From assembly GCF_003182255.1 (NCBI RefSeq), contig NZ_QGTQ01000004.1:180538-244537 (forward strand): a stretch of DNA of 64,000 nucleotides, in the 5' to 3' direction. The translations under genes and the position numbers were made by a program. Every line of letters begins with the position of its first letter. The first letter of the stretch is position 1. The notes under the pieces were generated by a model. It saw nothing but the letters and a program-made list of their open reading frames with translations, ran no database searches and was not told where the DNA came from. Source of the DNA: Paenibacillus cellulosilyticus (GTDB lineage Bacteria; Bacillota; Bacilli; Paenibacillales; Paenibacillaceae). Positions 1 to 9,202 of this stretch are shown here, piece after piece.

Positions 1-1165
1 CGTTCGTTCAAACGTTCGTTCGAACGTTCATTCAAGCTTTCGGTCGAGTTTCTCTGCCCCTTGTTCCTCACTCTAACGGACCACAGAAACGTTAATTACC
101 GTTGAATAGCCCGTTTTGAGCTGTAACGGACCCCACTAGCGTTATTTTGTTGGATATGAGCTTCGCACCAGATAATCCAGCATAATAAGCGCAGCTGAGT
201 CTGTTAGAATTCTGAAGTGTTTGATTGCGTGCAAATAGCGTCATTTCGGTCCTTTAGAGCTGGCGCGGGTACCTTCCCTCCCGGAGTCACCTAGCCCCCG
301 GAGGGGGCGATGACGGGACAGTGGCGCTAATGAGTTGGCTGCGTGCTGGGGGTCGCGTACCCCTGTGGGCAGAGCTTTTGCTCCGAGCGTTCGTTCGAAC
401 ATTCATTCAAGCTTTCGGTCGAGTTTCTCTGCCAGTTCACTTCCTCACTCTAAGACTCTAACGGACCACAGAAACGTTAATTACCGTTGAATAGCTGGTT
501 TTGAGCTGTAACGGACTTCACAGGCGTTATTTAGTTGGATAGGAGCTTCGCACCAAATAATCCAGCATAATAAGCGCAGCTGAATCCGTTAGAATTCTGA
601 AGTGTTTGATTACGTGCAAATAGCGTCATTTCGGTCCGTTAGAGCTGGCGCTGGTACCTTCCCTTCCGGAGTCACCTGGACCCCGGAAGGGGGCGATGGC
701 GGGACAGTGGCGATTGTGAGTTGCTGCGTGCTGGGGGTCGCGTGCCCCTGTGGGCAGAGCTTTTGCTCCGAGCGTTCGTTCAAACGTTCGTTCGAACGTT
801 CATTCAAGCTTTCGGTCGAGTTTCTCTGCCCCTTGTTCCTCACTCTAACGGACCACAGAAACGTTAATTACCGTTGAATAGCTGGTTTTGAGCTGTAATG
901 GACTCCACTGGCATTATTTAGTTGGATAGGAGCTTCGCACCAGATAATCCAGCATAATAAGCGCAGCTGAGTCCGTTAGAATACTGAAGTGTTTGTTTGT
1001 GTGCAAATAGCGTCATTTCGGTCCGTTAGAGCTGGCCGCGGGTACCTCCCCTTCCAGAGTCACCTGGTCCCCGGAGGGGGGCGATGACGGGACAGTGGCG
1101 CTAATGAGTTGGCTGCGTGCTTGGGGGCGCGTGCCCCTGTGGGACAGGGCTTCCGTTCGAGCGCG
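1..1165. repeat. Tandem array of a ~375-397 bp intergenic repeat (three copies, open at left edge)
   Basis: The marker AAGCTTTCGG recurs at 34, 409 and 806, giving periods of 375 and 397 bp. Each unit starts with CGTTCGTT-type short repeats, which form a perfect palindrome (AACGTTCG-TT-CGAACGTT) at 11-28 and 783-800 but are partly deleted in copy 2. An AT-richer middle follows, with TAACGGAC twice in one orientation and related GTCCGTTAG-type octamers in the other. A GC-rich end follows (CCCCGGAGGGGG..., GTGCCCCTGTGGGCAGAGC). The last copy fades out near 1165. Reading frames inside are biased by the repeat and look non-coding. I see no transposase. The array separates pdp from whatever lies to the left. 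Confidence 0.85.
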
Positions 1166-1205
1166 ATATGAGCATTATTGTCAACGGATATTGAAACAGT
1201 TAATG

Positions 1206-1250
1206 CAAAAAAACCGCATTCTCGGTCAGTATGGAACTGATAAGAATGCA
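1206..1250 (-). terminator. Rho-independent terminator downstream of pdp
   Basis: GCATTCT (1216-1222) pairs with AGAATGC (1243-1249), with a further inner CAGT/ACTG pairing. On the minus strand the hairpin is followed by a run of seven T. It lies 29 bp beyond the pdp stop and probably ends the xerD/deoB/punA/pdp transcript. Confidence 0.7.
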
Positions 1251-1278
1251 GCTTTTATAAGGCGTATAGTTTGTTGAA

Positions 1279-2607
1279 TTAGCTTAATCTCGTTATGCCA
1301 TCCGCTGTTACGATTGACAGCAGAAGTGGTCTGGATTGTGGTGGTTCGGTTGAAATGGTGAAGGCGGTAGCGGCTTCTTGCTTGATGGCTTCTAGGCCGT
1401 CTTGATCGTTGATATGCAAATCTGCAAGGACATCGCCTGCGGTGACGGCTTCGCCGACCTTTTTGCGCAGGGTGATGCCGACGCTGTAGTCGATGATATC
1501 GTCCTTCTTCGCGCGTCCAGCGCCTAGCTTCATGGCTGCAAGCCCAAGCATCTCAGCTTGAATCGATGCGATCCAGCCATCTTGCTCCGCGACAATCGAC
1601 ACCGTCTCTGGTGCTTGTGGCAGCAGTTCTGGTTGATCTGCGATACGAGCATCTCCGCCTTGCGCCTCGACGAAAGCCCGGAACTTCGCCAATGCCGCAC
1701 CCGAATGCAGCGCGTCACGCAGCAGTGACTCCGCTTCCTCAATCGAATCAGTCCGGCCTGTCAGCACTGCCATATGAGCAGCAAGCGTGATGCACAACTG
1801 TTCTAGATCGGCTGGTCCTTGTCCTCGTAACGTAGCGATGGCCTCGGTAACCTCCAGCGCGTTGCCTATAGCGAAGCCAAGCGGCTGGTCCATGTCACTG
1901 ATGACCGCTGCCGTTTTCCGTCCAACCTCGGTCCCGATGTCGACCATCGCCAACGCAAGCTCCTCGGCCTCTTCGACAGTTTTCATGAATGCGCCACTGC
2001 CCGTCTTCACATCTAGTACGATCGCATCAGCTCCAGCAGCAATCTTCTTCGACATAACCGAGCTTGCGATAAGCGGGATCGATTCAACGGTTGCGGTCAC
2101 ATCCCGAAGCGCGTACAGCTTCTTGTCGGCAGGCGTCAAATTACCGCTCTGTCCTACGATCGCGATGCCGATCTCATTCACTTGCTCAAAAAACGCCTCG
2201 CGAGGGAGCTCTGTACGCAGACCAGGAATGGACTCAAGCTTGTCGATCGTGCCGCCCGTGTGGCCTAGACCTTTACCAGACATTTTCGCCACCGGAATAC
2301 CAATGGCTGCGACAAGCGGCGCGACAATTAGCGTTGTTTTATCGCCTACGCCGCCTGTACTATGCTTGTCCGCCTTTAAGCCATGAATCGGACTCAGATC
2401 GACGGTATCCCCTGAATGCGCCATCGCCATTGTGAGGTCGGCCGTCTCTTTTTTCGACATGCCTTGAAAAAAAATAGCCATAGCCCAGGCAGACATTTGA
2501 TAGTCTGGTATAGTGCCTTGGCAATAGCCTTTAATTAAGAAAGCGATTTCGTTAAATGTAAGCGACTGTCCGTTACGCTTTTTCTGTATTAAATCTACAG
2601 CCCGCAT
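1279..2607 (-). CDS. pdp: Pyrimidine-nucleoside phosphorylase
   Basis: A 442-aa protein of the nucleoside phosphorylase/DeoA family, cytoplasmic. It phosphorolyses uridine, thymidine and deoxyuridine to base plus (deoxy)ribose-1-phosphate. Visible signatures are [16 protein letters not shown] and [19 protein letters not shown] (phosphate and nucleoside binding; about residues 79-125), [20 protein letters not shown], and a C-terminal alpha/beta domain. Full family length. A GGAGG lies 11 nt before the ATG. It is last in a run with the Spo0E-like gene, punA and deoB: Pdp and PunA yield pentose-1-phosphates, which DeoB converts to 5-phosphates. DeoA-type thymidine phosphorylase is the alternative name; Gram-positive context favours Pdp. 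Confidence 0.93.
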   Translation of the reverse strand: MRAVDLIQKKRNGQSLTFNEIAFLIKGYCQGTIPDYQMSAWAMAIFFQGMSKKETADLTMAMAHSGDTVDLSPIHGLKADKHSTGGVGDKTTLIVAPLVAAIGIPVAKMSGKGLGHTGGTIDKLESIPGLRTELPREAFFEQVNEIGIAIVGQSGNLTPADKKLYALRDVTATVESIPLIASSVMSKKIAAGADAIVLDVKTGSGAFMKTVEEAEELALAMVDIGTEVGRKTAAVISDMDQPLGFAIGNALEVTEAIATLRGQGPADLEQLCITLAAHMAVLTGRTDSIEEAESLLRDALHSGAALAKFRAFVEAQGGDARIADQPELLPQAPETVSIVAEQDGWIASIQAEMLGLAAMKLGAGRAKKDDIIDYSVGITLRKKVGEAVTAGDVLADLHINDQDGLEAIKQEAATAFTISTEPPQSRPLLLSIVTADGITRLS

Positions 2608-2613
2608 ATGACG

Positions 2614-2805
2614 TTAGTCCTCCTCGGATGTCGGTTTACTGTGGCACCGCGAACGATGCTGCTCCGTCAAGGCTTGGACGATTAGCGTATCCAGCTGCTG
2701 ACTTAAATACAGCACGTCGCGGTCCTGCAAGGTGTTCCTTAACAGGGCGGTATCCACCATTCTGCCACGTAGTTCTTCTAGACTCACGTACAGGGAATTA
2801 TTCAT
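2614..2805 (-). CDS. Small Spo0E-like aspartyl-phosphate phosphatase
   Basis: A 63-aa protein starting MNNSLYVSLEEL. It contains LSQQLDTLIV, matching the SQxLD signature of the Spo0E family, which dephosphorylates Spo0A~P and so delays sporulation. An upstream helix, a turn and then the SQQLD helix fit the two-helix hairpin of these small regulators. The ATG at 2805 has GGAG 6 nt upstream; a longer frame to 2889 lacks such a site. It sits between punA and pdp, 6 bp before neither gene's own start but only 6 bp after the pdp start region, so it is probably co-transcribed with nucleoside salvage, an unusual location. Family assignment rests mainly on the motif and size; the target is inferred. 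Confidence 0.7.
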   Translation of the reverse strand: MNNSLYVSLEELRGRMVDTALLRNTLQDRDVLYLSQQLDTLIVQALTEQHRSRCHSKPTSEED

Positions 2806-2915
2806 CTCTCGCTCCACTCCACATCTATAATCACGAACATTGTACTGTGATTCGCGTACAATGTATGTCATATTGAGTCGGCGAGACAAATTTTTTAAAC
2901 GACAAATTACGACGG

Positions 2916-3758
2916 CTACAGCTTCGTTACGACGTCAGATACGAGCTGAAGGAATCGATTCTTCACTCGTTCCGTCGTCTCAATGACCTCTTCATGTGAC
3001 AAAGGCTGATCCAATATACCCGAAGCCATATTGCTAATGCACGAAATTCCGAGTACCTCGATCCGACAATGTCGGGCTGCGACGACTTCTGCAATCGTCG
3101 ACATCCCAACAGCGTCCGCACCAAGTATACGCATCATTCGGATTTCAGCAGGTGTTTCATAGGATGGACCAAGAACACCTACATACACACCCTCTCTTAG
3201 CGTGAAGCCTGCAGCCTGTGCTGTCTCTTGAGCAAGCGCACGAAGACGACGGCTGTACGCTTCGGACATGTCAGGGAATCGAACGCCGAATCGATTCTCA
3301 TTCGGACCAATCAGCGGATTGCGGCCCGTCAGATTAATATGGTCAGAGATAAGCATCAGATCGCCAGGCTCATAACCCGTGTTAATACCGCCTGCCGCAT
3401 TGGTTACGACGAGTTTCGTGACGCCCAGCTCTTTCATGACGCGGACCGGGAAGCTCGTCAACTCTGGTGCATAACCCTCATACATATGGAAACGACCCTT
3501 CATAAGTACGACAGGTCTACCGTTCAGAAGGCCGATTAACAGCTCTCCTGCATGACCTTCAACGGTCGAAACCGGAAAATGAGGAATGTCCTCATAAGCA
3601 ATGGTTGCTGCATCCGTTATGTAATCAGCCAAGACACCAAGTCCGGAACCAAGAATGAGTCCTACCTCTGGCTGCAGGCTTGTCTGCTGTCGAATATAGT
3701 TCGCGGCTTCTTCATAGGCTTGACCTGTCAATCTGCCAGTGTTGTTCTCGCTTGCCAT
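2916..3758 (-). CDS. punA: Purine-nucleoside phosphorylase (trimeric PNP-I type)
   Basis: 280 aa, the length of guanosine/inosine phosphorylases (PupG/PunA). Motifs: GLILGSGLG (phosphate loop, about residue 34), HAGELLIGLLNGRPVVLMKGRFHMYEGY, VTNAAGGINTGYEPGDLMLISDHIN, and GPSYETPAEIRMMRILGADAVGMSTIAEVVAARH near residue 200. It converts purine (deoxy)nucleosides to base plus pentose-1-phosphate in the cytoplasm. AAGGAG lies 9 nt before the ATG. The gene follows deoB by 23 bp, the same order as drm-pupG in Bacillus, so one transcript is likely. Confidence 0.94.
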   Translation of the reverse strand: MASENNTGRLTGQAYEEAANYIRQQTSLQPEVGLILGSGLGVLADYITDAATIAYEDIPHFPVSTVEGHAGELLIGLLNGRPVVLMKGRFHMYEGYAPELTSFPVRVMKELGVTKLVVTNAAGGINTGYEPGDLMLISDHINLTGRNPLIGPNENRFGVRFPDMSEAYSRRLRALAQETAQAAGFTLREGVYVGVLGPSYETPAEIRMMRILGADAVGMSTIAEVVAARHCRIEVLGISCISNMASGILDQPLSHEEVIETTERVKNRFLQLVSDVVTKL

Positions 3759-3781
3759 CGTATATCTCTCCTTCTCCCCAA

Positions 3782-4960
3782 TTAACTAAGACGATCTAAT
3801 AAACTCTCACCGTTTGGCGGCATCGCAACGCCGAAATTATCTGCAATCGTTGCAGCAATATCCGCAAAGGTTGGACGTACACCAATCGAGCCTGGCGTGA
3901 CGAATGCCGGGCTATAGAGCAGAATCGGTACATATTCACGCGTGTGGTCCGTTCCGGGATGGGTCGGATCGTTGCCATGGTCTGCTGTCACAATTAGCAG
4001 ATCGCGTGGACCAAGCCTTTTCTCCAACTCAGGAACCGCCCGGTCGAATACTTCGAGCGCCTTCGCATAGCCCCCCGGATCACGCCGATGGCCGTACAAG
4101 GAGTCGAAATCGACGAGGTTCGTGAATAGCAGCCCTTCGAAGCTCGTCTCTAATCGATCGAGCGTCTTGCGAATACCGTCCTCATTGCTCTTCGTCGGCA
4201 ATGACTCGGTTACGCCTTCGCCGTCGAATATATCGTTAATTTTGCCTACTGCAACGACGTCATACCCGCTGTCCTTTAATGAATTAAGAACAGTCGGAGC
4301 AGGCGGCTTCAGTGCATAGTCATGTCGATTTGGCGTTCGGACGAACGCACCAGGTGTCCCTGCATAAGGTCTAGCGATGACACGTCCAACCGTATACTTA
4401 GGATCCATCGTCAGCTCGCGAGCTATTTCACACGCACGATACAGCTCTTCTAGCGGTATAACCTCTTCATGGGCAGCGATCTGAAAGACGCTGTCAGCCG
4501 ATGTGTATACGATCCATGCGCCTGTTCGCATCTGCTCTTCGCCAAGCTCCACTAGAATCTCCGTACCACTAGCAGGCTTATTGCCGATAACACGTCGGCC
4601 TGTTCGCTCCTCGAAGGTGCGAATCAACTCTTCAGGGAATCCTTCTGGGAACGTCTGAAACGGAATCGTCACCTTCAGACCCGCGATCTCCCAGTGACCC
4701 GTCATCGTATCTTTGCCAACCGAAGCTTCTGACATTTTGCCATAAAAGGCGGCAGGCTGTTCCTTGCATGGCGTCCAGCCCGGCAGCTCAGCTATCCGGT
4801 CCAGCCCCCAACGGCGCAGTCTGGACATTTGTAAATCTGGTACTTCGCGTAAAATGTGTCCCAGCGTGTGCGAGCCCGTATCTCCGAACCGCGCAGCATC
4901 CGGCATCTCTCCGATGCCTACGCTATCAAGCACAATTAACGCAATGCGTTGAAACCTCAT
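3782..4960 (-). CDS. deoB: Phosphopentomutase
   Basis: 392 aa, cytoplasmic; interconverts (deoxy)ribose-1-phosphate and -5-phosphate, linking nucleoside breakdown to central metabolism. The alkaline phosphatase-like metal sites are visible: [14 protein letters not shown] near the N terminus, [12 protein letters not shown] (phosphothreonine loop, about residue 82), and [30 protein letters not shown] near the C terminus. AGGAGGG lies 8 nt before the ATG, and that Shine-Dalgarno is the end of the palindromic leader repeat at 4971-5009. Confidence 0.95.
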   Translation of the reverse strand: MRFQRIALIVLDSVGIGEMPDAARFGDTGSHTLGHILREVPDLQMSRLRRWGLDRIAELPGWTPCKEQPAAFYGKMSEASVGKDTMTGHWEIAGLKVTIPFQTFPEGFPEELIRTFEERTGRRVIGNKPASGTEILVELGEEQMRTGAWIVYTSADSVFQIAAHEEVIPLEELYRACEIARELTMDPKYTVGRVIARPYAGTPGAFVRTPNRHDYALKPPAPTVLNSLKDSGYDVVAVGKINDIFDGEGVTESLPTKSNEDGIRKTLDRLETSFEGLLFTNLVDFDSLYGHRRDPGGYAKALEVFDRAVPELEKRLGPRDLLIVTADHGNDPTHPGTDHTREYVPILLYSPAFVTPGSIGVRPTFADIAATIADNFGVAMPPNGESLLDRLS

Positions 4961-4970
4961 ACGACTGTCC

Positions 4971-5009
4971 CTCCTGACATCACGATCTTTGAGTTGAGCT
5001 CAAAGTCAC
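4971..5009 (-). repeat. Palindromic leader repeat, copy A (before deoB)
   Basis: On the minus strand: GTGAC, a hairpin CTTTGAGCTCAACTCAAAG (4987-5005), then ATCGTGATGTCAGGAGG, which is the deoB Shine-Dalgarno. The same layout occurs before mciZ (11176-11214) and spoIIIAG (37565-37602). This copy has diverged most, but base changes on both sides of the stem keep the pairing. Confidence 0.7.
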
Positions 5010-5031
5010 TTATCTTCGATAGGCACGAACG

Positions 5032-5922
5032 TTATCTCGCTCGTGGATGCGAGCGTTCATACACTTCTTTCATTCGTGACTTTGTCAGTTGAACATATTT
5101 CTGTGTTGCGGCAAGTCCGGCGTGACCGAGCATCTCTTGAACGGCCCGTATATCGGCTCCGTTCTCAAGCAAATGCGCAGCGAACGAATGCCGCAGCGAA
5201 TGCGGTGTCAGCTCAGCCTCGATTCCAGCCGCGAGCGCATATTTTTTCACAATTTTCCATAAACCTTGTCTCGTTAACCGCTCACCTCTGCGATTGAGAA
5301 ACAATGCCTGTTCTTCAGAATCGCTGCGAGCAAGTGTCGCACGAACGGAAGTGAGATAGGTCTCAATTGCAGATTGCGCAGATCGGCCAATAGGTACAAT
5401 ACGTTCTTTGCCGCCTGCTGCGCATCGAATAAACCCGAGGCTGATGTGAACATCTGAGACCTCGAGCGCGATTAATTCAGACACACGAATGCCTGTCGCA
5501 TACAACGTCTCGAGAATCGCGGTATCGCGAATACCGATCGATTCAGCGCGGTCGGGGGCAGCAAGCAGCTGCTCCACCTGCTCAGCAGTTATAATGAGCG
5601 GCGGTGGGCTGTCTGGCTTAGGTGCATCCATATCGGACGTCGGATCGGCATCTACGAGTCGCTTGTCCATCAAATAACGAAAAAACGCGCGAAGCGATAC
5701 CCGATAACGGGACAAAGACGCATTCTTACGTCCCTCCTGCCTCAGCACAAGCCAATAACGCGCCATATGATGCTTCTTCACATCACGAGCCGTATAAATG
5801 CCCGACTCCGCTGCATAGCGGATAAAATGCCTCACGTCTCGTTCATAAGATGCAAGCGTATTGTCAGACAGCGACCGTTCGTAAGACGCATCCTGAATAA
5901 ACGATTGCAGCTCCGTCTCCAT
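5032..5922 (-). CDS. xerD: Site-specific tyrosine recombinase XerD
   Basis: 296 aa. N-terminal SAM-like domain (about 1-85, LSDNTLASYERDVRHFIRYA) and C-terminal catalytic domain. Tyrosine-recombinase residues are visible: Arg in TLYATGIRVSELIAL, Lys in the CAAGGKERIVPIG hairpin, His-x-x-Arg in LTPHSLRHSFAAHLL, His in MLGHAGLAATQKY, whose final Tyr is the nucleophile. With XerC it resolves chromosome dimers at dif. Its place just upstream of deoB-punA matches Bacillus ripX-drm-pupG. A weak AAAGGA lies 10 nt before the ATG. No dif site is visible nearby. Confidence 0.92.
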   Translation of the reverse strand: METELQSFIQDASYERSLSDNTLASYERDVRHFIRYAAESGIYTARDVKKHHMARYWLVLRQEGRKNASLSRYRVSLRAFFRYLMDKRLVDADPTSDMDAPKPDSPPPLIITAEQVEQLLAAPDRAESIGIRDTAILETLYATGIRVSELIALEVSDVHISLGFIRCAAGGKERIVPIGRSAQSAIETYLTSVRATLARSDSEEQALFLNRRGERLTRQGLWKIVKKYALAAGIEAELTPHSLRHSFAAHLLENGADIRAVQEMLGHAGLAATQKYVQLTKSRMKEVYERSHPRAR

Positions 5923-6110
5923 GATTCAGCTATCCTTTCTGCAGTCGAATGACGTGCAATTAAACATTCCACAGCAAGCCTCCAAATTCCTGCATGCGAT
6001 GGCGATTGACGTCAGATGATCACTTAATTGCACGAAATGGACAGCCCGAAACAGGCTGCAGCGCGATACAGCCTGATCTCTCATTCACGGCACAGGCGGC
6101 CTATGATTGG

Positions 6111-6341
6111 CTACTCGCCATACCAATAAAACCAGCGCAGACGATCACTCATCGTCCCTTCATCCGGCGTCTCTAGCGTGCCGGAAACCTTCACTGCGCG
6201 TCCTTGCGGCGCTCGATAAGGATCGACAGGCGCAACCACATCAATCAGCCACCTGTACCCTCCGAAAGCGATAAGGGTCAGCAAGGTGAATAACAAAACG
6301 AAAATGAGCCTTCCTAGCCATTGGCGAATGGATACGACCAA
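6111..6341 (-). CDS. yqzK: DUF4227 (YqzK-like) single-pass membrane protein
   Basis: 76 aa from a TTG start with AGGAGG 9 nt upstream; the longer frame to 6401 would place that AGGAGG inside the coding sequence. One N-terminal membrane helix (about residues 8-32, LIFVLLFTLLTLIAFGGYRWLI), then PYRAPQGRAVKVSG and a WFYWYGE end. YqzK proteins of this size lie between fur and xerD in Bacilli; here ald, a protease gene and fur follow. Function unknown. Confidence 0.75.
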   Translation of the reverse strand: MVVSIRQWLGRLIFVLLFTLLTLIAFGGYRWLIDVVAPVDPYRAPQGRAVKVSGTLETPDEGTMSDRLRWFYWYGE

Positions 6342-6424
6342 TTGCAATCGCCTCCTGCATGATCTTATTGTTTCACCATATGCAGGGAAACGCATGTTCA
6401 TTCGGCCAAGCCTATCAACAATGT

Positions 6425-7525
6425 TTAGAAAGGCGTGTACGGCAAGCCAACCGCTTGTGCCACTGCTTCATTGGTCACCGCACCATTATGCGTATTTACG
6501 CCTTTGCGCAGCGCAGGATCTTTCATCGCAGCTGCCATTCCTTTATCGGCAAGAGCTCGCGCATATGGCAGCGTCGCATTCGTCAGTGCAAGCGTAGAAG
6601 TACGTGGAACTGCACCAGGGATATTGGCAACCGCGTAATGAATGACATCATGCTTCACATAAATGGGGTGCTCATGCGTTGTTGGACGGTCAACGGTTGC
6701 GATGGAGCCGCCTTGGTCAACGGCGACATCGACGATAACGGATCCTTTCTTCATCGTCTTGACCATCTCTTCCGTCACAAGATGTGGCGCTCGCGCTCCA
6801 GGAATAAGAACAGCCCCGATTAACAGATCCGCTTTGCGGACTGCCGATGCAATGTTAGGTGGGTTCGACGCAAGCGTTCGAAGACGTCCGCCAAAAATAT
6901 CATCCAAGTAACGCATACGCTCCGCACTTTTCTCCAGCACAACGACGCTCGCCCCCATGCCAAGTGCGATTTTGGCCGCGTTCGTTCCCACGATGCCGCC
7001 GCCGATAATGACAACATCCGCAGGCGGTACGCCTGGCACGCCACCTAAGAGGACCCCACGGCCGCCGTAGAACGATTCCAGATACTGCGCACCTAGCTGA
7101 ACTGCCATCCGTCCCGCAACCTCGCTCATCGGCGTTAGAAGCGGCAGGCCACCGTTTGCAAGCTGAATCGTCTCATAAGCAACGGCACTGACCCCTTTGT
7201 CTGCAAGTGCTTTAGCCAGCTCCTTAGCAGCAGCAAGATGCAAGTATGTGAACAACAGCAGGCCTTTGCGAAAATAGACGTATTCGTCCGGAAGCGGCTC
7301 CTTCACCTTCATAATCATATCGGAATTTCGCCATACCTCTCCTGCCTGTTCGGCAAGCTCAGCACCCGCTTCGGCATATTCATCATCGGTAAAACCGCTG
7401 CCCGTGCCCGCTCCTCGCTGCACGAGTACCCGATGACCGCCCGCTCTTAGCTGCATCGCACCAGCCGGCGTCAAAGCGACACGATATTCATTGTTCTTAA
7501 TTTCTTTTGGCACGCCAATACGCAT
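6425..7525 (-). CDS. ald: Alanine dehydrogenase
   Basis: 366 aa from [20 protein letters not shown], the canonical start of the family, with GAGGGGG 7 nt upstream (the nine-residue longer frame lacks a site). Oxidises L-alanine to pyruvate plus ammonium with NAD+, and in Bacillus supports growth on alanine and sporulation. Seen: catalytic Lys region VKEPLPDEY, substrate/catalytic His in [10 protein letters not shown], Rossmann [26 protein letters not shown] (about 170-195), and [21 protein letters not shown] near the C terminus. Monocistronic as far as visible, divergent from the subtilase gene. Confidence 0.95.
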   Translation of the reverse strand: MRIGVPKEIKNNEYRVALTPAGAMQLRAGGHRVLVQRGAGTGSGFTDDEYAEAGAELAEQAGEVWRNSDMIMKVKEPLPDEYVYFRKGLLLFTYLHLAAAKELAKALADKGVSAVAYETIQLANGGLPLLTPMSEVAGRMAVQLGAQYLESFYGGRGVLLGGVPGVPPADVVIIGGGIVGTNAAKIALGMGASVVVLEKSAERMRYLDDIFGGRLRTLASNPPNIASAVRKADLLIGAVLIPGARAPHLVTEEMVKTMKKGSVIVDVAVDQGGSIATVDRPTTHEHPIYVKHDVIHYAVANIPGAVPRTSTLALTNATLPYARALADKGMAAAMKDPALRKGVNTHNGAVTNEAVAQAVGLPYTPF

Positions 7526-7653
7526 GCTCTCGTCCCCCTCTGTCACGCTCACAACAGCGGACCTATTGCCCTATACATAAATTGTATTATGACAGCTGTG
7601 CCTCTGACAGTCCTACAACATACGATTCTCCTGCTGCTGCAAAAATATGTGTC

Positions 7654-7674
7654 GTCACGGCCATACGCCGTGAC
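7654..7674. promoter_or_regulatory. Perfect hairpin between ald and the subtilase gene
   Basis: GTCACGGC (7654-7661) pairs with GCCGTGAC (7667-7674) around a 5-nt loop in the divergent intergenic region. There is no T-run on either strand, so a terminator is unlikely. An operator or leader hairpin is possible; role unknown. Confidence 0.4.
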
Positions 7675-7757
7675 TGAGCGCGTAGGTCTCCATACTATGA
7701 CTGTAGCCGCAATCGAATGGAGTCCCATCCTGCACGGATTGAAGGAGAGACGATAAC

Positions 7758-9119
7758 TTGGCCCAACTACATCTGGAAAAGCTATTCGGGCAATGTGTCC
7801 GAACATCCGCCGCAAAATATACGTCGAGGCACCTGATCGGCTTTCGAGGCAAAAGCTCTTTTAACCAGCTGATTCAATACTTAGAGCGCAAAGGGATCAA
7901 ACCGATCAAAACACTCCGGTCAAGCCGTGTCATTTGCTGTTATATGAATACACGAAGCTTGAATAACAAAGCACGTATTACTTCACTTCCCTCGGGAATC
8001 AAATTCATCGAGAAAGACGCACGCGTCCGCACACATGCATTGCGCGGCAGCCAGCGCAGCAGCGTCAAAAGACGCGATAATAACGCAGCCGGCAACTGTC
8101 CTGACCACGCAACGTGGAATATTTGCCGCGTGCAGGCGCCTGATGCATGGGCGAAAACCGAAGGGGATGAGGTGCGTGTCGCCGTCATTGATACAGGTAT
8201 TGCTAAACACGCTAACATCGACATTGCCGGAGGCGTCAACACGACGAATAGCAAATCGTCCTATTACGACGATAATGGACACGGTACACACGTAGCCGGC
8301 ATTATAGCCGCAGCCGGTAAAAACGGCCTGCAGCCAGGTGTCGCTCCAAAGGTAAGCTTATATGCGATCAAAGCACTTGACCATGAGGGTCTTGGGTACA
8401 TTTCTGACATTATAGAAGGTATCAATTGGTGCATCCGCAACAAGATTCAAGTCATAAATATGAGCTTCGGATTACTGCCTGGCGAACAAAGCGCAGCCCT
8501 GCAAGAAGCAATCCAGAAAGCTTATAACAACGGAATTGTTTGCGTTGCCTCAGCAGGCAACAGCGGTACGAGTAATGGACGAATAGATGAGCCGGCAAGC
8601 TTCTCGGAGACCATCTCTGTTGCAGCCTCCAATCGGAACGATCAGATTGCATCCTACAGCAGCAGAGGCGATGGTATTGACATCACTGCACCGGGCACCA
8701 ATATTCGTTCGCTCATGCCGGGCAGCGGATACGTTGAGATGAGCGGGACCTCCATGTCCTGTCCCCACGTAGCAGGCGGCGCCGCTCTTCTACTCGCGAC
8801 TGACAACTCACTTACACCTGATCAAGTTTCCGAGAAGCTCAAATCATGGGCGAAGAGTCTGAGCGGCTACAATGTGCAGGCACAAGGTTCCGGCTTGATG
8901 CAGCTTGCATCACTTGCAGCAGAATCAGCAGTTCAACCCTCTGAACCACTCGTCAATCGGCGCAAGAAACGAATCTACAACCCTCGTCATAACACTCGGA
9001 AGCCAAGAAGCAAAACAGCTCCTCTTGTGAAAACTTCACGCGTCACACATACACCACGATCTCGGGCATCGCAGTCGAGAAAAACATCTATTAATAAGAC
9101 GCTATTGAAAAAAGCGTGA
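7758..9119 (+). CDS. S8 (subtilisin-like) serine peptidase without signal peptide
   Basis: 453 aa from a TTG with AAGGAGAG about 8 nt upstream. Catalytic triad: Asp145 (VAVIDTGIAKH), His175 (NGHGTHVAGIIAA), Ser332 (GTSMSCPHVAG), with oxyanion Asn268 (SAGNSG). An N-terminal part of about 125 residues resembles an inhibitor I9-like prodomain (HLIGFRGKSSFNQLIQYLERKGI). The last ~60 residues are very basic (RRKKRIYNPRHNTRKPRSK...). No hydrophobic leader is visible, so an intracellular, forespore or unconventionally exported enzyme is possible. AprX-type intracellular subtilases are the nearest known comparison. Substrate unknown. Confidence 0.85.
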   Translation: MAQLHLEKLFGQCVRTSAAKYTSRHLIGFRGKSSFNQLIQYLERKGIKPIKTLRSSRVICCYMNTRSLNNKARITSLPSGIKFIEKDARVRTHALRGSQRSSVKRRDNNAAGNCPDHATWNICRVQAPDAWAKTEGDEVRVAVIDTGIAKHANIDIAGGVNTTNSKSSYYDDNGHGTHVAGIIAAAGKNGLQPGVAPKVSLYAIKALDHEGLGYISDIIEGINWCIRNKIQVINMSFGLLPGEQSAALQEAIQKAYNNGIVCVASAGNSGTSNGRIDEPASFSETISVAASNRNDQIASYSSRGDGIDITAPGTNIRSLMPGSGYVEMSGTSMSCPHVAGGAALLLATDNSLTPDQVSEKLKSWAKSLSGYNVQAQGSGLMQLASLAAESAVQPSEPLVNRRKKRIYNPRHNTRKPRSKTAPLVKTSRVTHTPRSRASQSRKTSINKTLLKKA

Positions 9120-9130
9120 TCGTCCATGAA

Positions 9131-9168
9131 ACGAAAAACTTCCGCACATCTCTGTGCGGAAGTCGTTG
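9131..9168. terminator. Bidirectional terminator between subtilase gene and fur
   Basis: ACTTCCGCACA (9138-9148) and TGTGCGGAAGT (9153-9163) form an 11-bp stem with a TCTC loop. The minus strand continues into TTTTT, suiting fur; the plus strand has a weaker T-rich tail. Confidence 0.75.
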
Positions 9169-9202
9169 TTCATCGTCGATTGTTTAGTTATATCAAGCAG
9201 CC

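Noticed and set aside
1-830. CRISPR-like short repeats (CGTTCGTT...)
   Set aside because: Units are contiguous and variable, with no regular spacers and no cas genes; they belong to a larger tandem repeat.
602-877. Open reading frame of 91 codons inside the repeat array
   Set aside because: Its sequence follows the repeat unit (KRSFERSFKLS from CGTT repeats), has an antisense twin, and lacks a good ribosome-binding site.
5953-6034. 11-bp inverted repeat CGTGCAATTAA / TTAATTGCACG flanking about 60 bp upstream of xerD
   Set aside because: Perfect, but long spacing, and not like a dif site or a terminator; could be chance in a 190-bp gap.
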